Below, in pieces: positions 1 through 6,329 of a stretch of 9,645 nt of DNA; position 1 is the stretch's first letter, and each line of letters starts with the position of its first letter. The translations under genes and the position numbers were made by a program. This stretch comes from Planctomycetota bacterium. GTDB lineage: Bacteria > Planctomycetota > Planctomycetia > Pirellulales > Pirellulaceae. The stretch spans positions 1 to 9,645 of the forward strand of contig JAHWKS010000119.1 in the NCBI GenBank assembly GCA_019347795.1, read 5' to 3'. The notes beneath the pieces were generated by a model. The model saw nothing but the letters and a program-made list of their open reading frames with translations, was not told where the DNA came from and ran no database searches.

Positions 1-1530
1 TTTGGCCTCTTGATGCAGCTCGTCGGCCTCGGTTAATTCCTCCGGCTTCTTCTTCCGCCGCCGGGCCAGCCATTGCCGCCCCCATCCCAGGCGGCGGTGA
101 TAATCGGCGATCAGCAGCGTGGCGATCGAATTCAGGCCCGAGTCCATCGACGACATCGAGGCCGCCAACAGCGCCGCCACGATCAGCCCCGCGACGCCCC
201 AGGGGAGCTGCGTCGCCAGGAACCAGGGAAACAGCTCATCCTGCGCCCGGCGATTGAGAATGATCTCGCCGATTTGCAGCTCTCCCCGCGGCGGCGAGCG
301 CATCGCCAGCCGCGTCACGTCCAGCCGCTCCTCGCCGGTGGCGGGATCGATCGCGATCAGCTCCTCCGCGCTCTCAAACGGCTCCTTGGTGTTGGGACGA
401 AGCAGTCGCCTTTCGGCCACGAGGCGCCGAACGGTTTCGGGCGTGAGCGGCTCGCGCCAGTCGATGAGCGGCGCCCCCTCGGTCGGGTCGAGCAGTGGCT
501 CGCCGGTCCGCAGATCGATGCGGGGCCGGCCGTGCTCATCCACGAGCGGCGTGCGGCGCGTCGCGGGATCGGTGATCGAGCCGCGGGTGGCGTTATCGAC
601 GTTTACCACCCAATTCGGCCGCATCGCCTCCGGGTGATCCTGGTAGAACGCCAGCAGCGAAATCCCCACGTACACCAGTGCGGCGCTCATCACGGTGAGC
701 GAGACGCAGTTGAGCGCGAAGGAGCGGCGGGCCTCGTTCACATCCTTGGCGGTGAAGTATCGCTGCACGGTGATCTGGTCGGCCACGTAGAACGAGAGGA
801 GCGCCAGGAAGAAGTGCGGCAGGACGCCCCACACCGACCATCGCTCGGTGAGGCTGAACTCGGGCGCCGCCAGCGCCGTGCGGTCGAGGCTTTGAGCCAC
901 CTCGCGGACGCGGTCGGGGCCGCCCTCCACGCGCCACCACACGGCGCCGATCACGATCAGCACCCCGCCGATCATCACGAGGCTTTGAATCACGTCGGTC
1001 CAGATGACCGCCTTCATCCCGCCCAGAAACGTATAGAGCGTGCCCACCGCCCCCAGCAGCAGGACCAGCCAGAGCGTGGAGATCTCCCACCCGGCCGCCG
1101 CCACCAAAGCCTTGGACGGCGCGTAGAGCACGCCCCCCAGCCACAACAGTCGCCAGATGACGAACGCCGCGCTGGCGACGTGCCGCGTCGTTGCGTCGAA
1201 CCGCAGCTCCAGGTACTCATAGATTGAGTACACGTCCAGCCGCTGGTAGAGCGGGAGAATCCACGCGGTCATCAACGGGAGCGTGAGCCACGCCGCCGCC
1301 GGCAGCACCAGCAGCTTCCATCCCACGTAGTAGCCTTCGCCGGGATAGCCGGTATAGCTGAGGGCCGAGAGGAGCGTCGCCATCAGCGAGAGCCCAACCG
1401 GCAGCCACCCCATCGATCGCCCCGCCAGAAAGAAGTCGCGGCTGGTGTGCTGCTCCCGGCTGAAGTACACGCCGATCAGCAACATCACGAGCAAGTAAAA
1501 ACCGAGAACGGCGTAATCGAGCGGATGCAT
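1..1530 (-). CDS. Sodium:solute symporter family protein (SSS/SLC5-like), 5' part only
   Basis: This is an inner-membrane secondary transporter that would couple uptake of an unidentified solute to the sodium gradient. The frame is open from ATG 1530 to the window edge (510 codons, no stop), so the C-terminal helices are missing. Residues 4-22 form a first membrane helix. TM1 of the LeuT-type core runs around 44-62 (LMATLLSALSYTGYPGEGY). The family hallmark GMKAVIWTDVIQ is at 171-182 and DQITVQRYFTAKD at 251-263. The TM8 segment SMSSMDSGLNS (458-468) carries the serines expected at the Na2 sodium site. Between TM7 (about 271-297) and TM8 (from about 431) lies a hydrophilic stretch of about 130 residues, far longer than usual for the family. 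The ATG was chosen because it immediately precedes the first helix; no strong Shine-Dalgarno site is visible. The family assignment is firm; the substrate cannot be told. Confidence 0.93.
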   Translation of the reverse strand, partial: MHPLDYAVLGFYLLVMLLIGVYFSREQHTSRDFFLAGRSMGWLPVGLSLMATLLSALSYTGYPGEGYYVGWKLLVLPAAAWLTLPLMTAWILPLYQRLDVYSIYEYLELRFDATTRHVASAAFVIWRLLWLGGVLYAPSKALVAAAGWEISTLWLVLLLGAVGTLYTFLGGMKAVIWTDVIQSLVMIGGVLIVIGAVWWRVEGGPDRVREVAQSLDRTALAAPEFSLTERWSVWGVLPHFFLALLSFYVADQITVQRYFTAKDVNEARRSFALNCVSLTVMSAALVYVGISLLAFYQDHPEAMRPNWVVNVDNATRGSITDPATRRTPLVDEHGRPRIDLRTGEPLLDPTEGAPLIDWREPLTPETVRRLVAERRLLRPNTKEPFESAEELIAIDPATGEERLDVTRLAMRSPPRGELQIGEIILNRRAQDELFPWFLATQLPWGVAGLIVAALLAASMSSMDSGLNSIATLLIADYHRRLGWGRQWLARRRKKKPEELTEADELHQEAK

Positions 1531-1777
1531 GAGCAAGTGGAGAGACAACGGCGGCAGACGTTGGCGGCGTCAAGCGTAGCACCCGCTTCACCGCAGAAGC
1601 AACACGCCGGGCGCCGCGTTTCAGGGATAATGACGGGGAACGTGGCGACGCCCATCCTCGCGTACCTGGGCGGCTTGGCGGGAATGCTCGCGCGCCGCTC
1701 GCGGCGGGCGCGGAAACGCATCGACAAGAAGTCCGATCGGCATGAGCGCGACGGGAGTGTGCGCAATCCTCGCGACG
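1531..1777. other. Intergenic region upstream of the symporter gene
   Basis: This stretch separates the metallophosphoesterase stop from the symporter start, both on the minus strand. It should hold the symporter promoter, but I see no convincing -35/-10 pair. A minus-strand reading frame (1485-1655) that runs into the start of the symporter contains a cysteine cluster and is treated as doubtful under findings. No strong terminator hairpin with a T-tract was seen. Confidence 0.4.
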
Positions 1778-2395
1778 TCAAAGATCGAGCACGCTTAGCT
1801 CGGCCAGGCAGGTGAAATAGACGCCGCTGTGCTCGAACGATGTGTCGCGATGATAATGGCCGAAGATCCACCGCGCCGGCGGGTGGATTTCCAGCATCGC
1901 CTGGAGGGCGAGCTGTGTCCGCGTGCGCGGCTCCTCCTCAAAGCCGAAGGCACGAAGCACCGTTGCGTCGCCGACGATCGGGCTGACGCTTAGCGGGCAG
2001 TCGTGCGTTACCACCAACTGCGGTTTGACCCGTTCGTACTCGCGAATCGCCGCATCGAGCTGCTCCTGGGTTAGCTCTTCCTCGGGCCACCAGTCGAGTT
2101 GCGGCGTGCGGAAGTTCTTGTCGATCGACAGGGCGCCGCGGACGAAGAACATTTCCACGCCGGCCGCCTCGTGGACGCCGAAGTCGCCCAGGCAGTGGGG
2201 CGGGAGAAGACCGTAGTCATCGTGATTGCCGGGAATGAAGCGGTGTCGCGCCGGATCGAGTTGATCGATCACGGCGGCGTAGTGGCGGCGAAAACCCAAA
2301 TCGCCAACCTGCACCGTGTGCTCCGCGGCGCGGCAGAGCGGGACATAGCGATGGATCTGCCCGTGCACATCGCCGATGAACCTGAGCGGGATCAT
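1778..2395 (-). CDS. Calcineurin-like metallophosphoesterase
   Basis: This is a small (205 aa) soluble phosphoesterase of the PF00149 fold, expected to use a di-metal centre. All five metal and phosphate motifs are visible in order: GDVHG (D9, H11), GDLG (D32), GNHDD (N57, H58), VVTHDC (H131) and GHYH (H180, H182). The catalytic site therefore looks intact. The protein lacks a signal peptide and should be cytoplasmic. The physiological substrate is unknown; relatives include protein phosphatases, diadenosine-tetraphosphate hydrolases and nucleases. The frame is open much further upstream (to 2878), but that extension is arginine- and serine-rich without domain character. The ATG at 2395 places the first beta strand (PLRFIGDVHG) right at the N-terminus as the family requires. 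No clear Shine-Dalgarno site precedes it. It is probably transcribed alone, because the symporter downstream is 247 bases away. Confidence 0.9.
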   Translation of the reverse strand: MIPLRFIGDVHGQIHRYVPLCRAAEHTVQVGDLGFRRHYAAVIDQLDPARHRFIPGNHDDYGLLPPHCLGDFGVHEAAGVEMFFVRGALSIDKNFRTPQLDWWPEEELTQEQLDAAIREYERVKPQLVVTHDCPLSVSPIVGDATVLRAFGFEEEPRTRTQLALQAMLEIHPPARWIFGHYHRDTSFEHSGVYFTCLAELSVLDL

Positions 2396-2474
2396 GGAAC
2401 AAGGCCATGGGTCAAGAAAGGGCAACGCCACGACCGGCGGCCGCGGCGTTTGGTCGTCAACAATATAGCCGTCC

Positions 2475-2653
2475 CTAGTCGCCGAAGTCATAGACGAGCT
2501 TGCCCGGCGGGACCTTCGCGGCGATCTTTGCGAACGCTTCCAGCACCTGGCTTTAGCTTCTTTTCCGCGGGGAGGTCGAAAACCGCCAAAGATCCTCTCA
2601 TCCCTTGGCGTAATCCGGCCATCCGGATCCTGCAAAAAACTGCTCTTGCACAT
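2475..2653 (-). pseudogene. Possible decayed gene remnant, 3' end
   Basis: Reading the minus strand from 2653 to 2475, protein-like sequence appears successively in three frames. The first is FLQDPDGRITPRDERIFGGF. After the T-run near 2580 comes FDLPAEKKLKPG. From GTG 2546 comes VLEAF followed by AKIAAKVPPGKLVYDFGD, ending at TAG 2475-2477. Joining them needs two small indels (near 2580 and 2546) and gives a coherent charged C-terminal segment of about 57 residues. I do not recognise the family. The alternative is chance, since GC-rich DNA readily yields open frames. The last 23 codons with a clean stop are the most gene-like part. Confidence 0.3.
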
Positions 2654-2764
2654 CGATGGCGAATTTTTTATTTGTTCAATAGTGGCGATCCTCCCGCCGA
2701 TATGGGAGGGTGCTGCGACCTGTCCCGGGGAAACTGGCCGGCCACGAAGGCTACCGTTTACGTC

Positions 2765-2771
2765 AAGGAGG
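2765..2771 (+). promoter_or_regulatory. Shine-Dalgarno site deciding a GTG start
   Basis: AAGGAGG lies 6 bases before GTG 2778. It is a near-perfect anti-16S match and selects this GTG over upstream in-frame TTG starts such as 2646. The sequence between 2646 and 2778 would encode a low-quality proline- and arginine-rich peptide. Confidence 0.8.
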
Positions 2772-2777
2772 ACGCCC

Positions 2778-3182
2778 GTGGATGCTCTTTCCGCTGCCCT
2801 TGCGCTTTGTCTGTCCGCCGCGGCCCTCACCCCCGCGGAGGAGGTGGCGATCGACCAGGTCGATCTGGTCGAGGTCAACCACTTTTACGACGAGCACGGC
2901 CGGCGCGTATTCGACCAGGTGATCTTCTACGACTGGTCGCCCGGCGCCGGCCGGTATCAGGTGCGGGCGTGGCGCCTCTTGAAATCGCAGAGCCAGTTCC
3001 CGATCAAGAATTGGGAGCGGGGTGACTTCACCGCCGTCTGGCACGACGGCGAAGTGCTCCGCGAGGTGCGGGCCGCGTCCTTCCGCGAAACCTGGACGCA
3101 GTACGACCCCGAGCTCGTCGAGCGCGACTACCTTCCCAAAGACCGGCGCCGCGAGCTTATGAAGCCGGTGTGGGTGCGGTAG
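2778..3182 (+). CDS. Small probable exported protein of unknown function
   Basis: The protein has 134 residues from a GTG start with a strong Shine-Dalgarno site. Residues 1-18 (MDALSAALALCLSAAALT) form a hydrophobic stretch like a signal peptide but with no positive charge in the n-region, so export is likely rather than certain. The mature part is rich in aromatic and acidic residues (VNHFYDEHGRRVFDQVIFYDWSP, seen around 34-57) and contains repeated W/Y positions such as RAWRLLK and TAVWHDGEVLREVRA, suggesting a compact beta-rich domain. I do not recognise a named domain; the consistent codon use and the ribosome site argue that it is real. Its last 26 bases overlap the 3' end of the convergent membrane-protein gene. 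It has no same-strand partner within 2.4 kb and so looks monocistronic. Confidence 0.82.
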   Translation: MDALSAALALCLSAAALTPAEEVAIDQVDLVEVNHFYDEHGRRVFDQVIFYDWSPGAGRYQVRAWRLLKSQSQFPIKNWERGDFTAVWHDGEVLREVRAASFRETWTQYDPELVERDYLPKDRRRELMKPVWVR

Positions 3183-4131
3183 CGCGGGCGTAGAATTCCA
3201 CCACGACGCTCTCGTCCTCGCGAGCCGGACTTGTAAGGCGGACGTCGATGCGGGCGCCGTAGGACTCGACCTGGCCGACGGCGATTGCGGCGTCGGGGCC
3301 ATCCATCTGCTCGACGGACAGCTCGGGCGGGCGCTCCAGCGGAGGACAGAAAGCGACGTGCAGGTGTTGGACGCGCTGGTTCGATGAAAACTCGCCTCGA
3401 AGCCGGCCGTGGATCACCTCGGCGCCGTCTTCGTCGCGATAACGGGTGAGCTGTTGAAGCTGCCCGGGAGGAAAGTCGGTCTCGTCCGCGTCAAGACCAG
3501 ACGGGGTCGGGGTGGTTTTTCGGCCATGGATCCCGCGATGTGGCGAAACGTCCGGCCGAAAAACCGACCCGACCCCTTCCGCGTCGAGGCCAATCGGGGT
3601 CGGGGTAGTTTTTCGGTCATGGATCTCGCGATGTGGCGAAACGTCCGGCCGAAAAACCTCCCCGACCCCTTCCGGTTCCGAATGCGCCGTGTCCGGCATC
3701 GGCGTGGGGCTTCCGGCGACTGCTGCCGACAAGCGGCTCCAGTGCCAGGTTTCTTCGATCGACAGCGCCGCCCAGAGCAGGATCACCGCCCACAGCGGCG
3801 AATGGGGCGACGACACCGCTGTGGCAAGGAGCACCGCCGCTACGGTCGGTACAAGTTGCAGCGGCATCTCCCGTCGCCGGCGACTCGGCCGCATTGCCCG
3901 GCGATGATCAGCAATTCGCAGCGCCACCAGCGACCCGACGATCAACAGCGTCAGCAGCAGCAGTCCTCCGCCGCTGAGCTCGGCCGTGAAACCGATCAGG
4001 ATGCGGCGAAGTAAAAAAATCGCTGCCACCACGGACGCCAGAAAGCCGCCGAGCGCCGCCAACCATCGTCCCAACCCACGCAGCGAAGTTGCGTGCGCGA
4101 CGCTCGTTAACGTTGTAAGCCGAGCCGCCAT
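3157..4131 (-). CDS. Four-helix membrane protein with two in-frame palindromic repeat units
   Basis: The protein has 324 residues and an unrecognised family. The N-terminal part has four probable membrane helices: about 24-41, 54-71, 91-107 and 112-125. A basic loop (HRRAMRPSRRRRE, 76-88) separates helices 2 and 3. Residues 154-215 are two tandem copies of a 31-residue unit (EGVGxVFRPDVSPHR...RKTTPTPxGLDA) encoded by the palindromic repeat described separately. They look like a linker. The C-terminal soluble domain (about 216-324) begins with DETDFPPGQLQQLTRYRD and contains HGRLRGEF and VQHLHVAFCPP; it appears beta-rich. ATG 4131 was preferred to GTG 4149 because an AGGGA lies 9 bases before it; either is possible. 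The gene begins 59 bases beyond the metK stop on the same strand, so cotranscription with metK is plausible. Its 3' end overlaps the convergent gene by 26 bases. Confidence 0.8.
   Translation of the reverse strand: MAARLTTLTSVAHATSLRGLGRWLAALGGFLASVVAAIFLLRRILIGFTAELSGGGLLLLTLLIVGSLVALRIADHRRAMRPSRRRREMPLQLVPTVAAVLLATAVSSPHSPLWAVILLWAALSIEETWHWSRLSAAVAGSPTPMPDTAHSEPEGVGEVFRPDVSPHREIHDRKTTPTPIGLDAEGVGSVFRPDVSPHRGIHGRKTTPTPSGLDADETDFPPGQLQQLTRYRDEDGAEVIHGRLRGEFSSNQRVQHLHVAFCPPLERPPELSVEQMDGPDAAIAVGQVESYGARIDVRLTSPAREDESVVVEFYARATAPTPAS
3484..3669. repeat. Two tandem 93-base units, each with a 74-base palindromic element, inside a CDS
   Basis: Palindrome 1 spans 3503-3576: arms 3503-3525 and 3554-3576, 21 of 23 bases complementary, around a 28-base centre. 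Palindrome 2 spans 3596-3669: arms 3596-3618 and 3647-3669, 20 of 23 complementary. The two 74-base elements differ at only 5 positions. The 19 bases before each copy (3484-3502 and 3577-3595) match at 14 of 19, so the true tandem unit is 93 bases. The arms start GGGGTCGGGGT and contain GTTTTTCGG, with GGCCGAAAAACC on the other side. Because the period is 31 codons, the host gene frame is preserved. The symmetry makes both strands encode a similar VFRP...GRKTxPTP peptide. This looks like a REP- or MITE-like element captured in a gene. Confidence 0.85.
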
Positions 4132-4190
4132 GGAAGTGCATCCCTGCACCGGTCACAACCGCACGCATTCGGCGCCGGCTGATTCGGTTC

Positions 4191-5384
4191 CTACCGACCC
4201 GCGGCGACGGGCGTTTTCAGACCCGCGGCTTCGGCCAACTCTTCGGCCCGATCGGTGTTTTCCCAGGTAAAATCGGGGTCGCTGCGGCCGAAATGGCCTC
4301 CCGCGGCGGTCTTGCGATAGATCGGCCGGCGCAGGTCCAGGTACTTGATGATGCCGCCGGGGCTGAGCGGGAAGAACTCCCGCACCACACGGCAAATGCG
4401 GTCGTCCGAGACGCGGCCGGTTCCCAGCGTGTCCACGTGAACGCTGACCGGCTCCGACACGCCGATGGCGTACGCCAACTGCACTTCACAGCGCTCCGCC
4501 AAGCCGGCCGCCACGATGTTCTTGGCCACGTGGCGGGCCATGTACGCCGCGCTGCGGTCCACCTTGGTCGGGTCCTTGCCGCTGAAGGCGCCGCCCCCGT
4601 GTCGGCCCCAGCCGCCGTAGGTGTCCACGATGATCTTCCGCCCCGTCAAGCCGCAGTCGCCGTGCGGGCCGCCGATCACGAACCGCCCCGTGGGATTGAT
4701 GTGGTACTTGATCTTCCCCTGCGCCAACTCCTCCGGCAGTTGCGGCTCGACGATGGCCTCGCGCACATAGCGATGGATTTCCTCGTTCGACACATCGGGC
4801 GAATGCTGCGTCGACACCACGACCGTGTCGATCCGCACCGGCCGATCGCCGTCGTACTCCACGGTGACCTGGCTCTTGCTGTCGGGACGCAGCCAATCGA
4901 CCTCGCCCTGCTGCCGGGCCTCAGCCAACCGATTCAGGATGCGATGCGACAACGCGATCGGCAGCGGCATTAACTCCGGCGTGTCGTTACAGGCGAAGCC
5001 GAACATCAGGCCCTGATCGCCGGCGCCGATCTCTTTGCCCTTCTCGGAGTCCTCGTCCACGCCTTGGGCGATGTCGGCGCTTTGCTTGCCCAGGGCGACC
5101 AGCACGGCGCAGGTGTCGGCGCAAATGCCCATGTGGTCGTCGGTATAGCCCACGTCGCGAATCACGTCGCGGACGGTCTTCTGAATGTCGATCACCGCCT
5201 TGGTGGTCACTTCCCCCGCGACAATCGCCAAACCGGTGGCGACCATCGTCTCGCAGGCGACCCGGCTGTACGGGTCCTGGGCGAAAAGGGCGTCCAGCAC
5301 GCCGTCGGAAATCTGATCCGCCAGCTTATCGGGATGCCCCATGCTGACCGACTCGCTGGTGAACAAATACTTGCCGCTCGCCAC
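4191..5384 (-). CDS. metK: S-adenosylmethionine synthetase (methionine adenosyltransferase)
   Basis: This cytoplasmic enzyme makes S-adenosylmethionine from methionine and ATP, releasing phosphate and pyrophosphate; it supplies methyl groups for the cell. At 397 residues it is close to the usual 380-400. The N-terminal [12 protein letters not shown] (9-20) contains the catalytic histidine (H17) of the HPDK motif. The first family signature [12 protein letters not shown] is at 120-131. The glycine-rich loop plus second signature, [19 protein letters not shown], starts at 257 and runs on to DRSAAY at 281. GTG 5384 is chosen because AAGGAG lies 7 bases upstream and the protein then starts like other MetK proteins ([12 protein letters not shown]). 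An upstream extension to 5459 would add unrelated residues and cross the predicted promoter. It is transcribed away from the ThuA-like gene, and the membrane-protein gene follows after 59 bases. Only about 40 bases of leader are predicted. Confidence 0.98.
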   Translation of the reverse strand: MASGKYLFTSESVSMGHPDKLADQISDGVLDALFAQDPYSRVACETMVATGLAIVAGEVTTKAVIDIQKTVRDVIRDVGYTDDHMGICADTCAVLVALGKQSADIAQGVDEDSEKGKEIGAGDQGLMFGFACNDTPELMPLPIALSHRILNRLAEARQQGEVDWLRPDSKSQVTVEYDGDRPVRIDTVVVSTQHSPDVSNEEIHRYVREAIVEPQLPEELAQGKIKYHINPTGRFVIGGPHGDCGLTGRKIIVDTYGGWGRHGGGAFSGKDPTKVDRSAAYMARHVAKNIVAAGLAERCEVQLAYAIGVSEPVSVHVDTLGTGRVSDDRICRVVREFFPLSPGGIIKYLDLRRPIYRKTAAGGHFGRSDPDFTWENTDRAEELAEAAGLKTPVAAGR

Positions 5385-5391
5385 GAACGAA

Positions 5392-5397
5392 CTCCTT
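5392..5397 (-). promoter_or_regulatory. metK Shine-Dalgarno site
   Basis: The minus strand reads AAGGAG, 7 bases before GTG 5384. It decides the metK start in favour of this GTG over upstream in-frame alternatives. Confidence 0.75.
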
Positions 5398-5429
5398 GTC
5401 AAAATGCACCGGTCACGAAGATCGGGGGC

Positions 5430-5459
5430 ATTATAGAGGAGCGAAAGCAGCATGGGCAA
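5430..5459 (-). promoter_or_regulatory. Candidate sigma-70-type metK promoter
   Basis: On the minus strand a perfect TATAAT (5435-5430) is preceded, after an 18-base spacer, by TTGCCC (5459-5454), a 4 of 6 match to TTGACA. Transcription would begin near 5423, giving a leader of about 40 bases before the GTG. The match is by eye only. Confidence 0.55.
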
Positions 5460-5503
5460 GCTCAGATGAGGCGGGATTTGGGCCGGCGGGCGGCCGCGTC
5501 AGC

Positions 5504-5532
5504 TTGCCTTTCGATTCTGCGCGGGCAATGAT
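5504..5532 (+). promoter_or_regulatory. Weak candidate promoter for the ThuA-like gene
   Basis: TTGCCT (5504-5509) and AATGAT (5527-5532) are separated by 17 bases. Each matches the consensus at four of six positions. They lie about 53 bases before the ATG in the divergent region shared with metK. In GC-rich DNA such matches are common, so this is only a suggestion. Confidence 0.25.
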
Positions 5533-5572
5533 GGAGGGCCGCGCTGACGTGGGCGCGCCGATTTCATCACTG

Positions 5573-5578
5573 AAGGAG
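5573..5578 (+). promoter_or_regulatory. Shine-Dalgarno site of the ThuA-like gene
   Basis: AAGGAG lies 7 bases before ATG 5586 and fixes the start immediately ahead of a signal peptide. Confidence 0.75.
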
Positions 5579-5585
5579 ATTTCCC

Positions 5586-6329
5586 ATGCGCCGCTCGAAT
5601 CGAACTCTGTTGCTTGCTGGAATCTTGGTTGCGCTCTCCGGCGCCTTTGCCGACGGCGCCGAGAAGATCAAGGTGCTGATCGTGACCGGCTTCGACGTCG
5701 CCTCCCATCAGTGGGAAGAGTCGGCTCGAATGAACCAAGGCATTTTGCAGGAGTCCGATCGCTTCGACGTGGCGATCAGCACGGACAAGGAGGTTTTCGC
5801 CTCACCCAAGTTGAGCGACTACGATGTGCTCGTTTTGAACTTCGGCTTCTGGAACGAGCCCGAGCCGAGCGACTTGGCGAAGACAGGCTTGCTTGATTTC
5901 GTGAAAGAAGGGGGCGGAGTGGTGGCGCTGCACTTCGCCTGCAGCTCGTTCCAGGATTGGGACGAGTACGGCGAGCTGCTGGGCCGCGTGTGGGTGAAAG
6001 GCGTCGGCGGACATGGCCCGTACAGCGAGTTCACCGTGAACATCAAAGACGCCGAGCATCCCGTCACCAAGGGCCTGGAGGACTTCAAGACCGAAGACGA
6101 GCTGTACGCTAAGCTCTCCGGCGATGCGGAGATCCAGGTGCTGGCCACGGCCGACTCCGACTGGAGCGGCAAGACCGAGCCGATCGTCTTCGCCAAGACC
6201 TACGGCAAGGGCCGCGTGCTGCAGAACGTCCTCGGCCACGGCCTCGACGCCAAGCGAAACCCGGACTACCAGAAGCTCCTCCGCCGCGGCGTCGAATGGG
6301 CCGCCACGGGAAAGGTGACGGTCGAGTAA
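5586..6329 (+). CDS. Secreted ThuA domain-containing protein (trehalose-utilisation-like)
   Basis: The protein has 247 residues. It begins with a classic signal peptide: basic MRRSNR, a hydrophobic core LLLAGILVAL, and probable cleavage after A22 or A25. The rest is one ThuA-like domain (PF06283), a class I glutamine-amidotransferase-like fold. Visible elements are the first strand KIKVLIVTGF, the SHQWEES segment, YDVLVLNFGFW, the glycine turn EGGGVVALHFACSSF, the GGHGPYSEFTV motif, AEHPVTKGL, and GKGRVLQNVLGHG near the end. ThuA proteins are linked to sugar metabolism, and secreted planctomycete versions are abundant, often fused to or near sugar-degradation enzymes. The exact reaction is unproven for most of the family. 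Here no sugar-degrading gene is adjacent, so the role is open. It is divergent from metK and is followed 271 bases later by the BBP7 gene. Confidence 0.93.
   Translation: MRRSNRTLLLAGILVALSGAFADGAEKIKVLIVTGFDVASHQWEESARMNQGILQESDRFDVAISTDKEVFASPKLSDYDVLVLNFGFWNEPEPSDLAKTGLLDFVKEGGGVVALHFACSSFQDWDEYGELLGRVWVKGVGGHGPYSEFTVNIKDAEHPVTKGLEDFKTEDELYAKLSGDAEIQVLATADSDWSGKTEPIVFAKTYGKGRVLQNVLGHGLDAKRNPDYQKLLRRGVEWAATGKVTVE

Larger units (their letters stand above)
2396..2777. other. Divergent intergenic region with a decayed ORF and an AT-rich island
   Basis: This 382-base stretch lies between the divergent metallophosphoesterase and the small plus-strand gene. The left half carries the remnant listed separately (2475-2653). 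An A/T-rich island at about 2661-2682 is the most promoter-like part. A perfect 6-bp stem, CCTCCC (2690-2695) with GGGAGG (2704-2709) around an 8-base loop, lies in the presumed leader of the plus-strand gene. It has no following T-tract on either strand, so it is not a standard intrinsic terminator. No promoter pair stands out clearly. Confidence 0.4.

Noticed and set aside
73..1227. 384-codon plus-strand frame opposite the symporter
   Set aside because: It is dominated by Arg, His, Gln and Pro; the minus strand carries unmistakable SSS signatures.
2690..2709. CCTCCC/GGGAGG hairpin as an intrinsic terminator
   Set aside because: The stem is only 6 bp and no T-tract follows on either strand.
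2396..2878. N-terminal extension of the metallophosphoesterase up to 2878
   Set aside because: The extension is low-complexity Arg/Ser sequence, overlaps the start of the divergent gene, and the fold starts naturally at ATG 2395.
2099..3025. 308-codon plus-strand frame across the metallophosphoesterase and intergenic region
   Set aside because: It is antisense to intact catalytic motifs and out of frame with the small gene that has the strong ribosome site.
3484..3669. CRISPR-like array
   Set aside because: There are only two units, each internally palindromic over 74 bases with related rather than unique spacers, and they lie inside a CDS with no cas genes nearby.
4145..5415. TGCACCGGTCAC present on both sides of metK (4145-4156 and 5404-5415)
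   Set aside because: A 12-base match between two sites is expected a few times by chance in about 10 kb, and there are no other signs of an insertion boundary.
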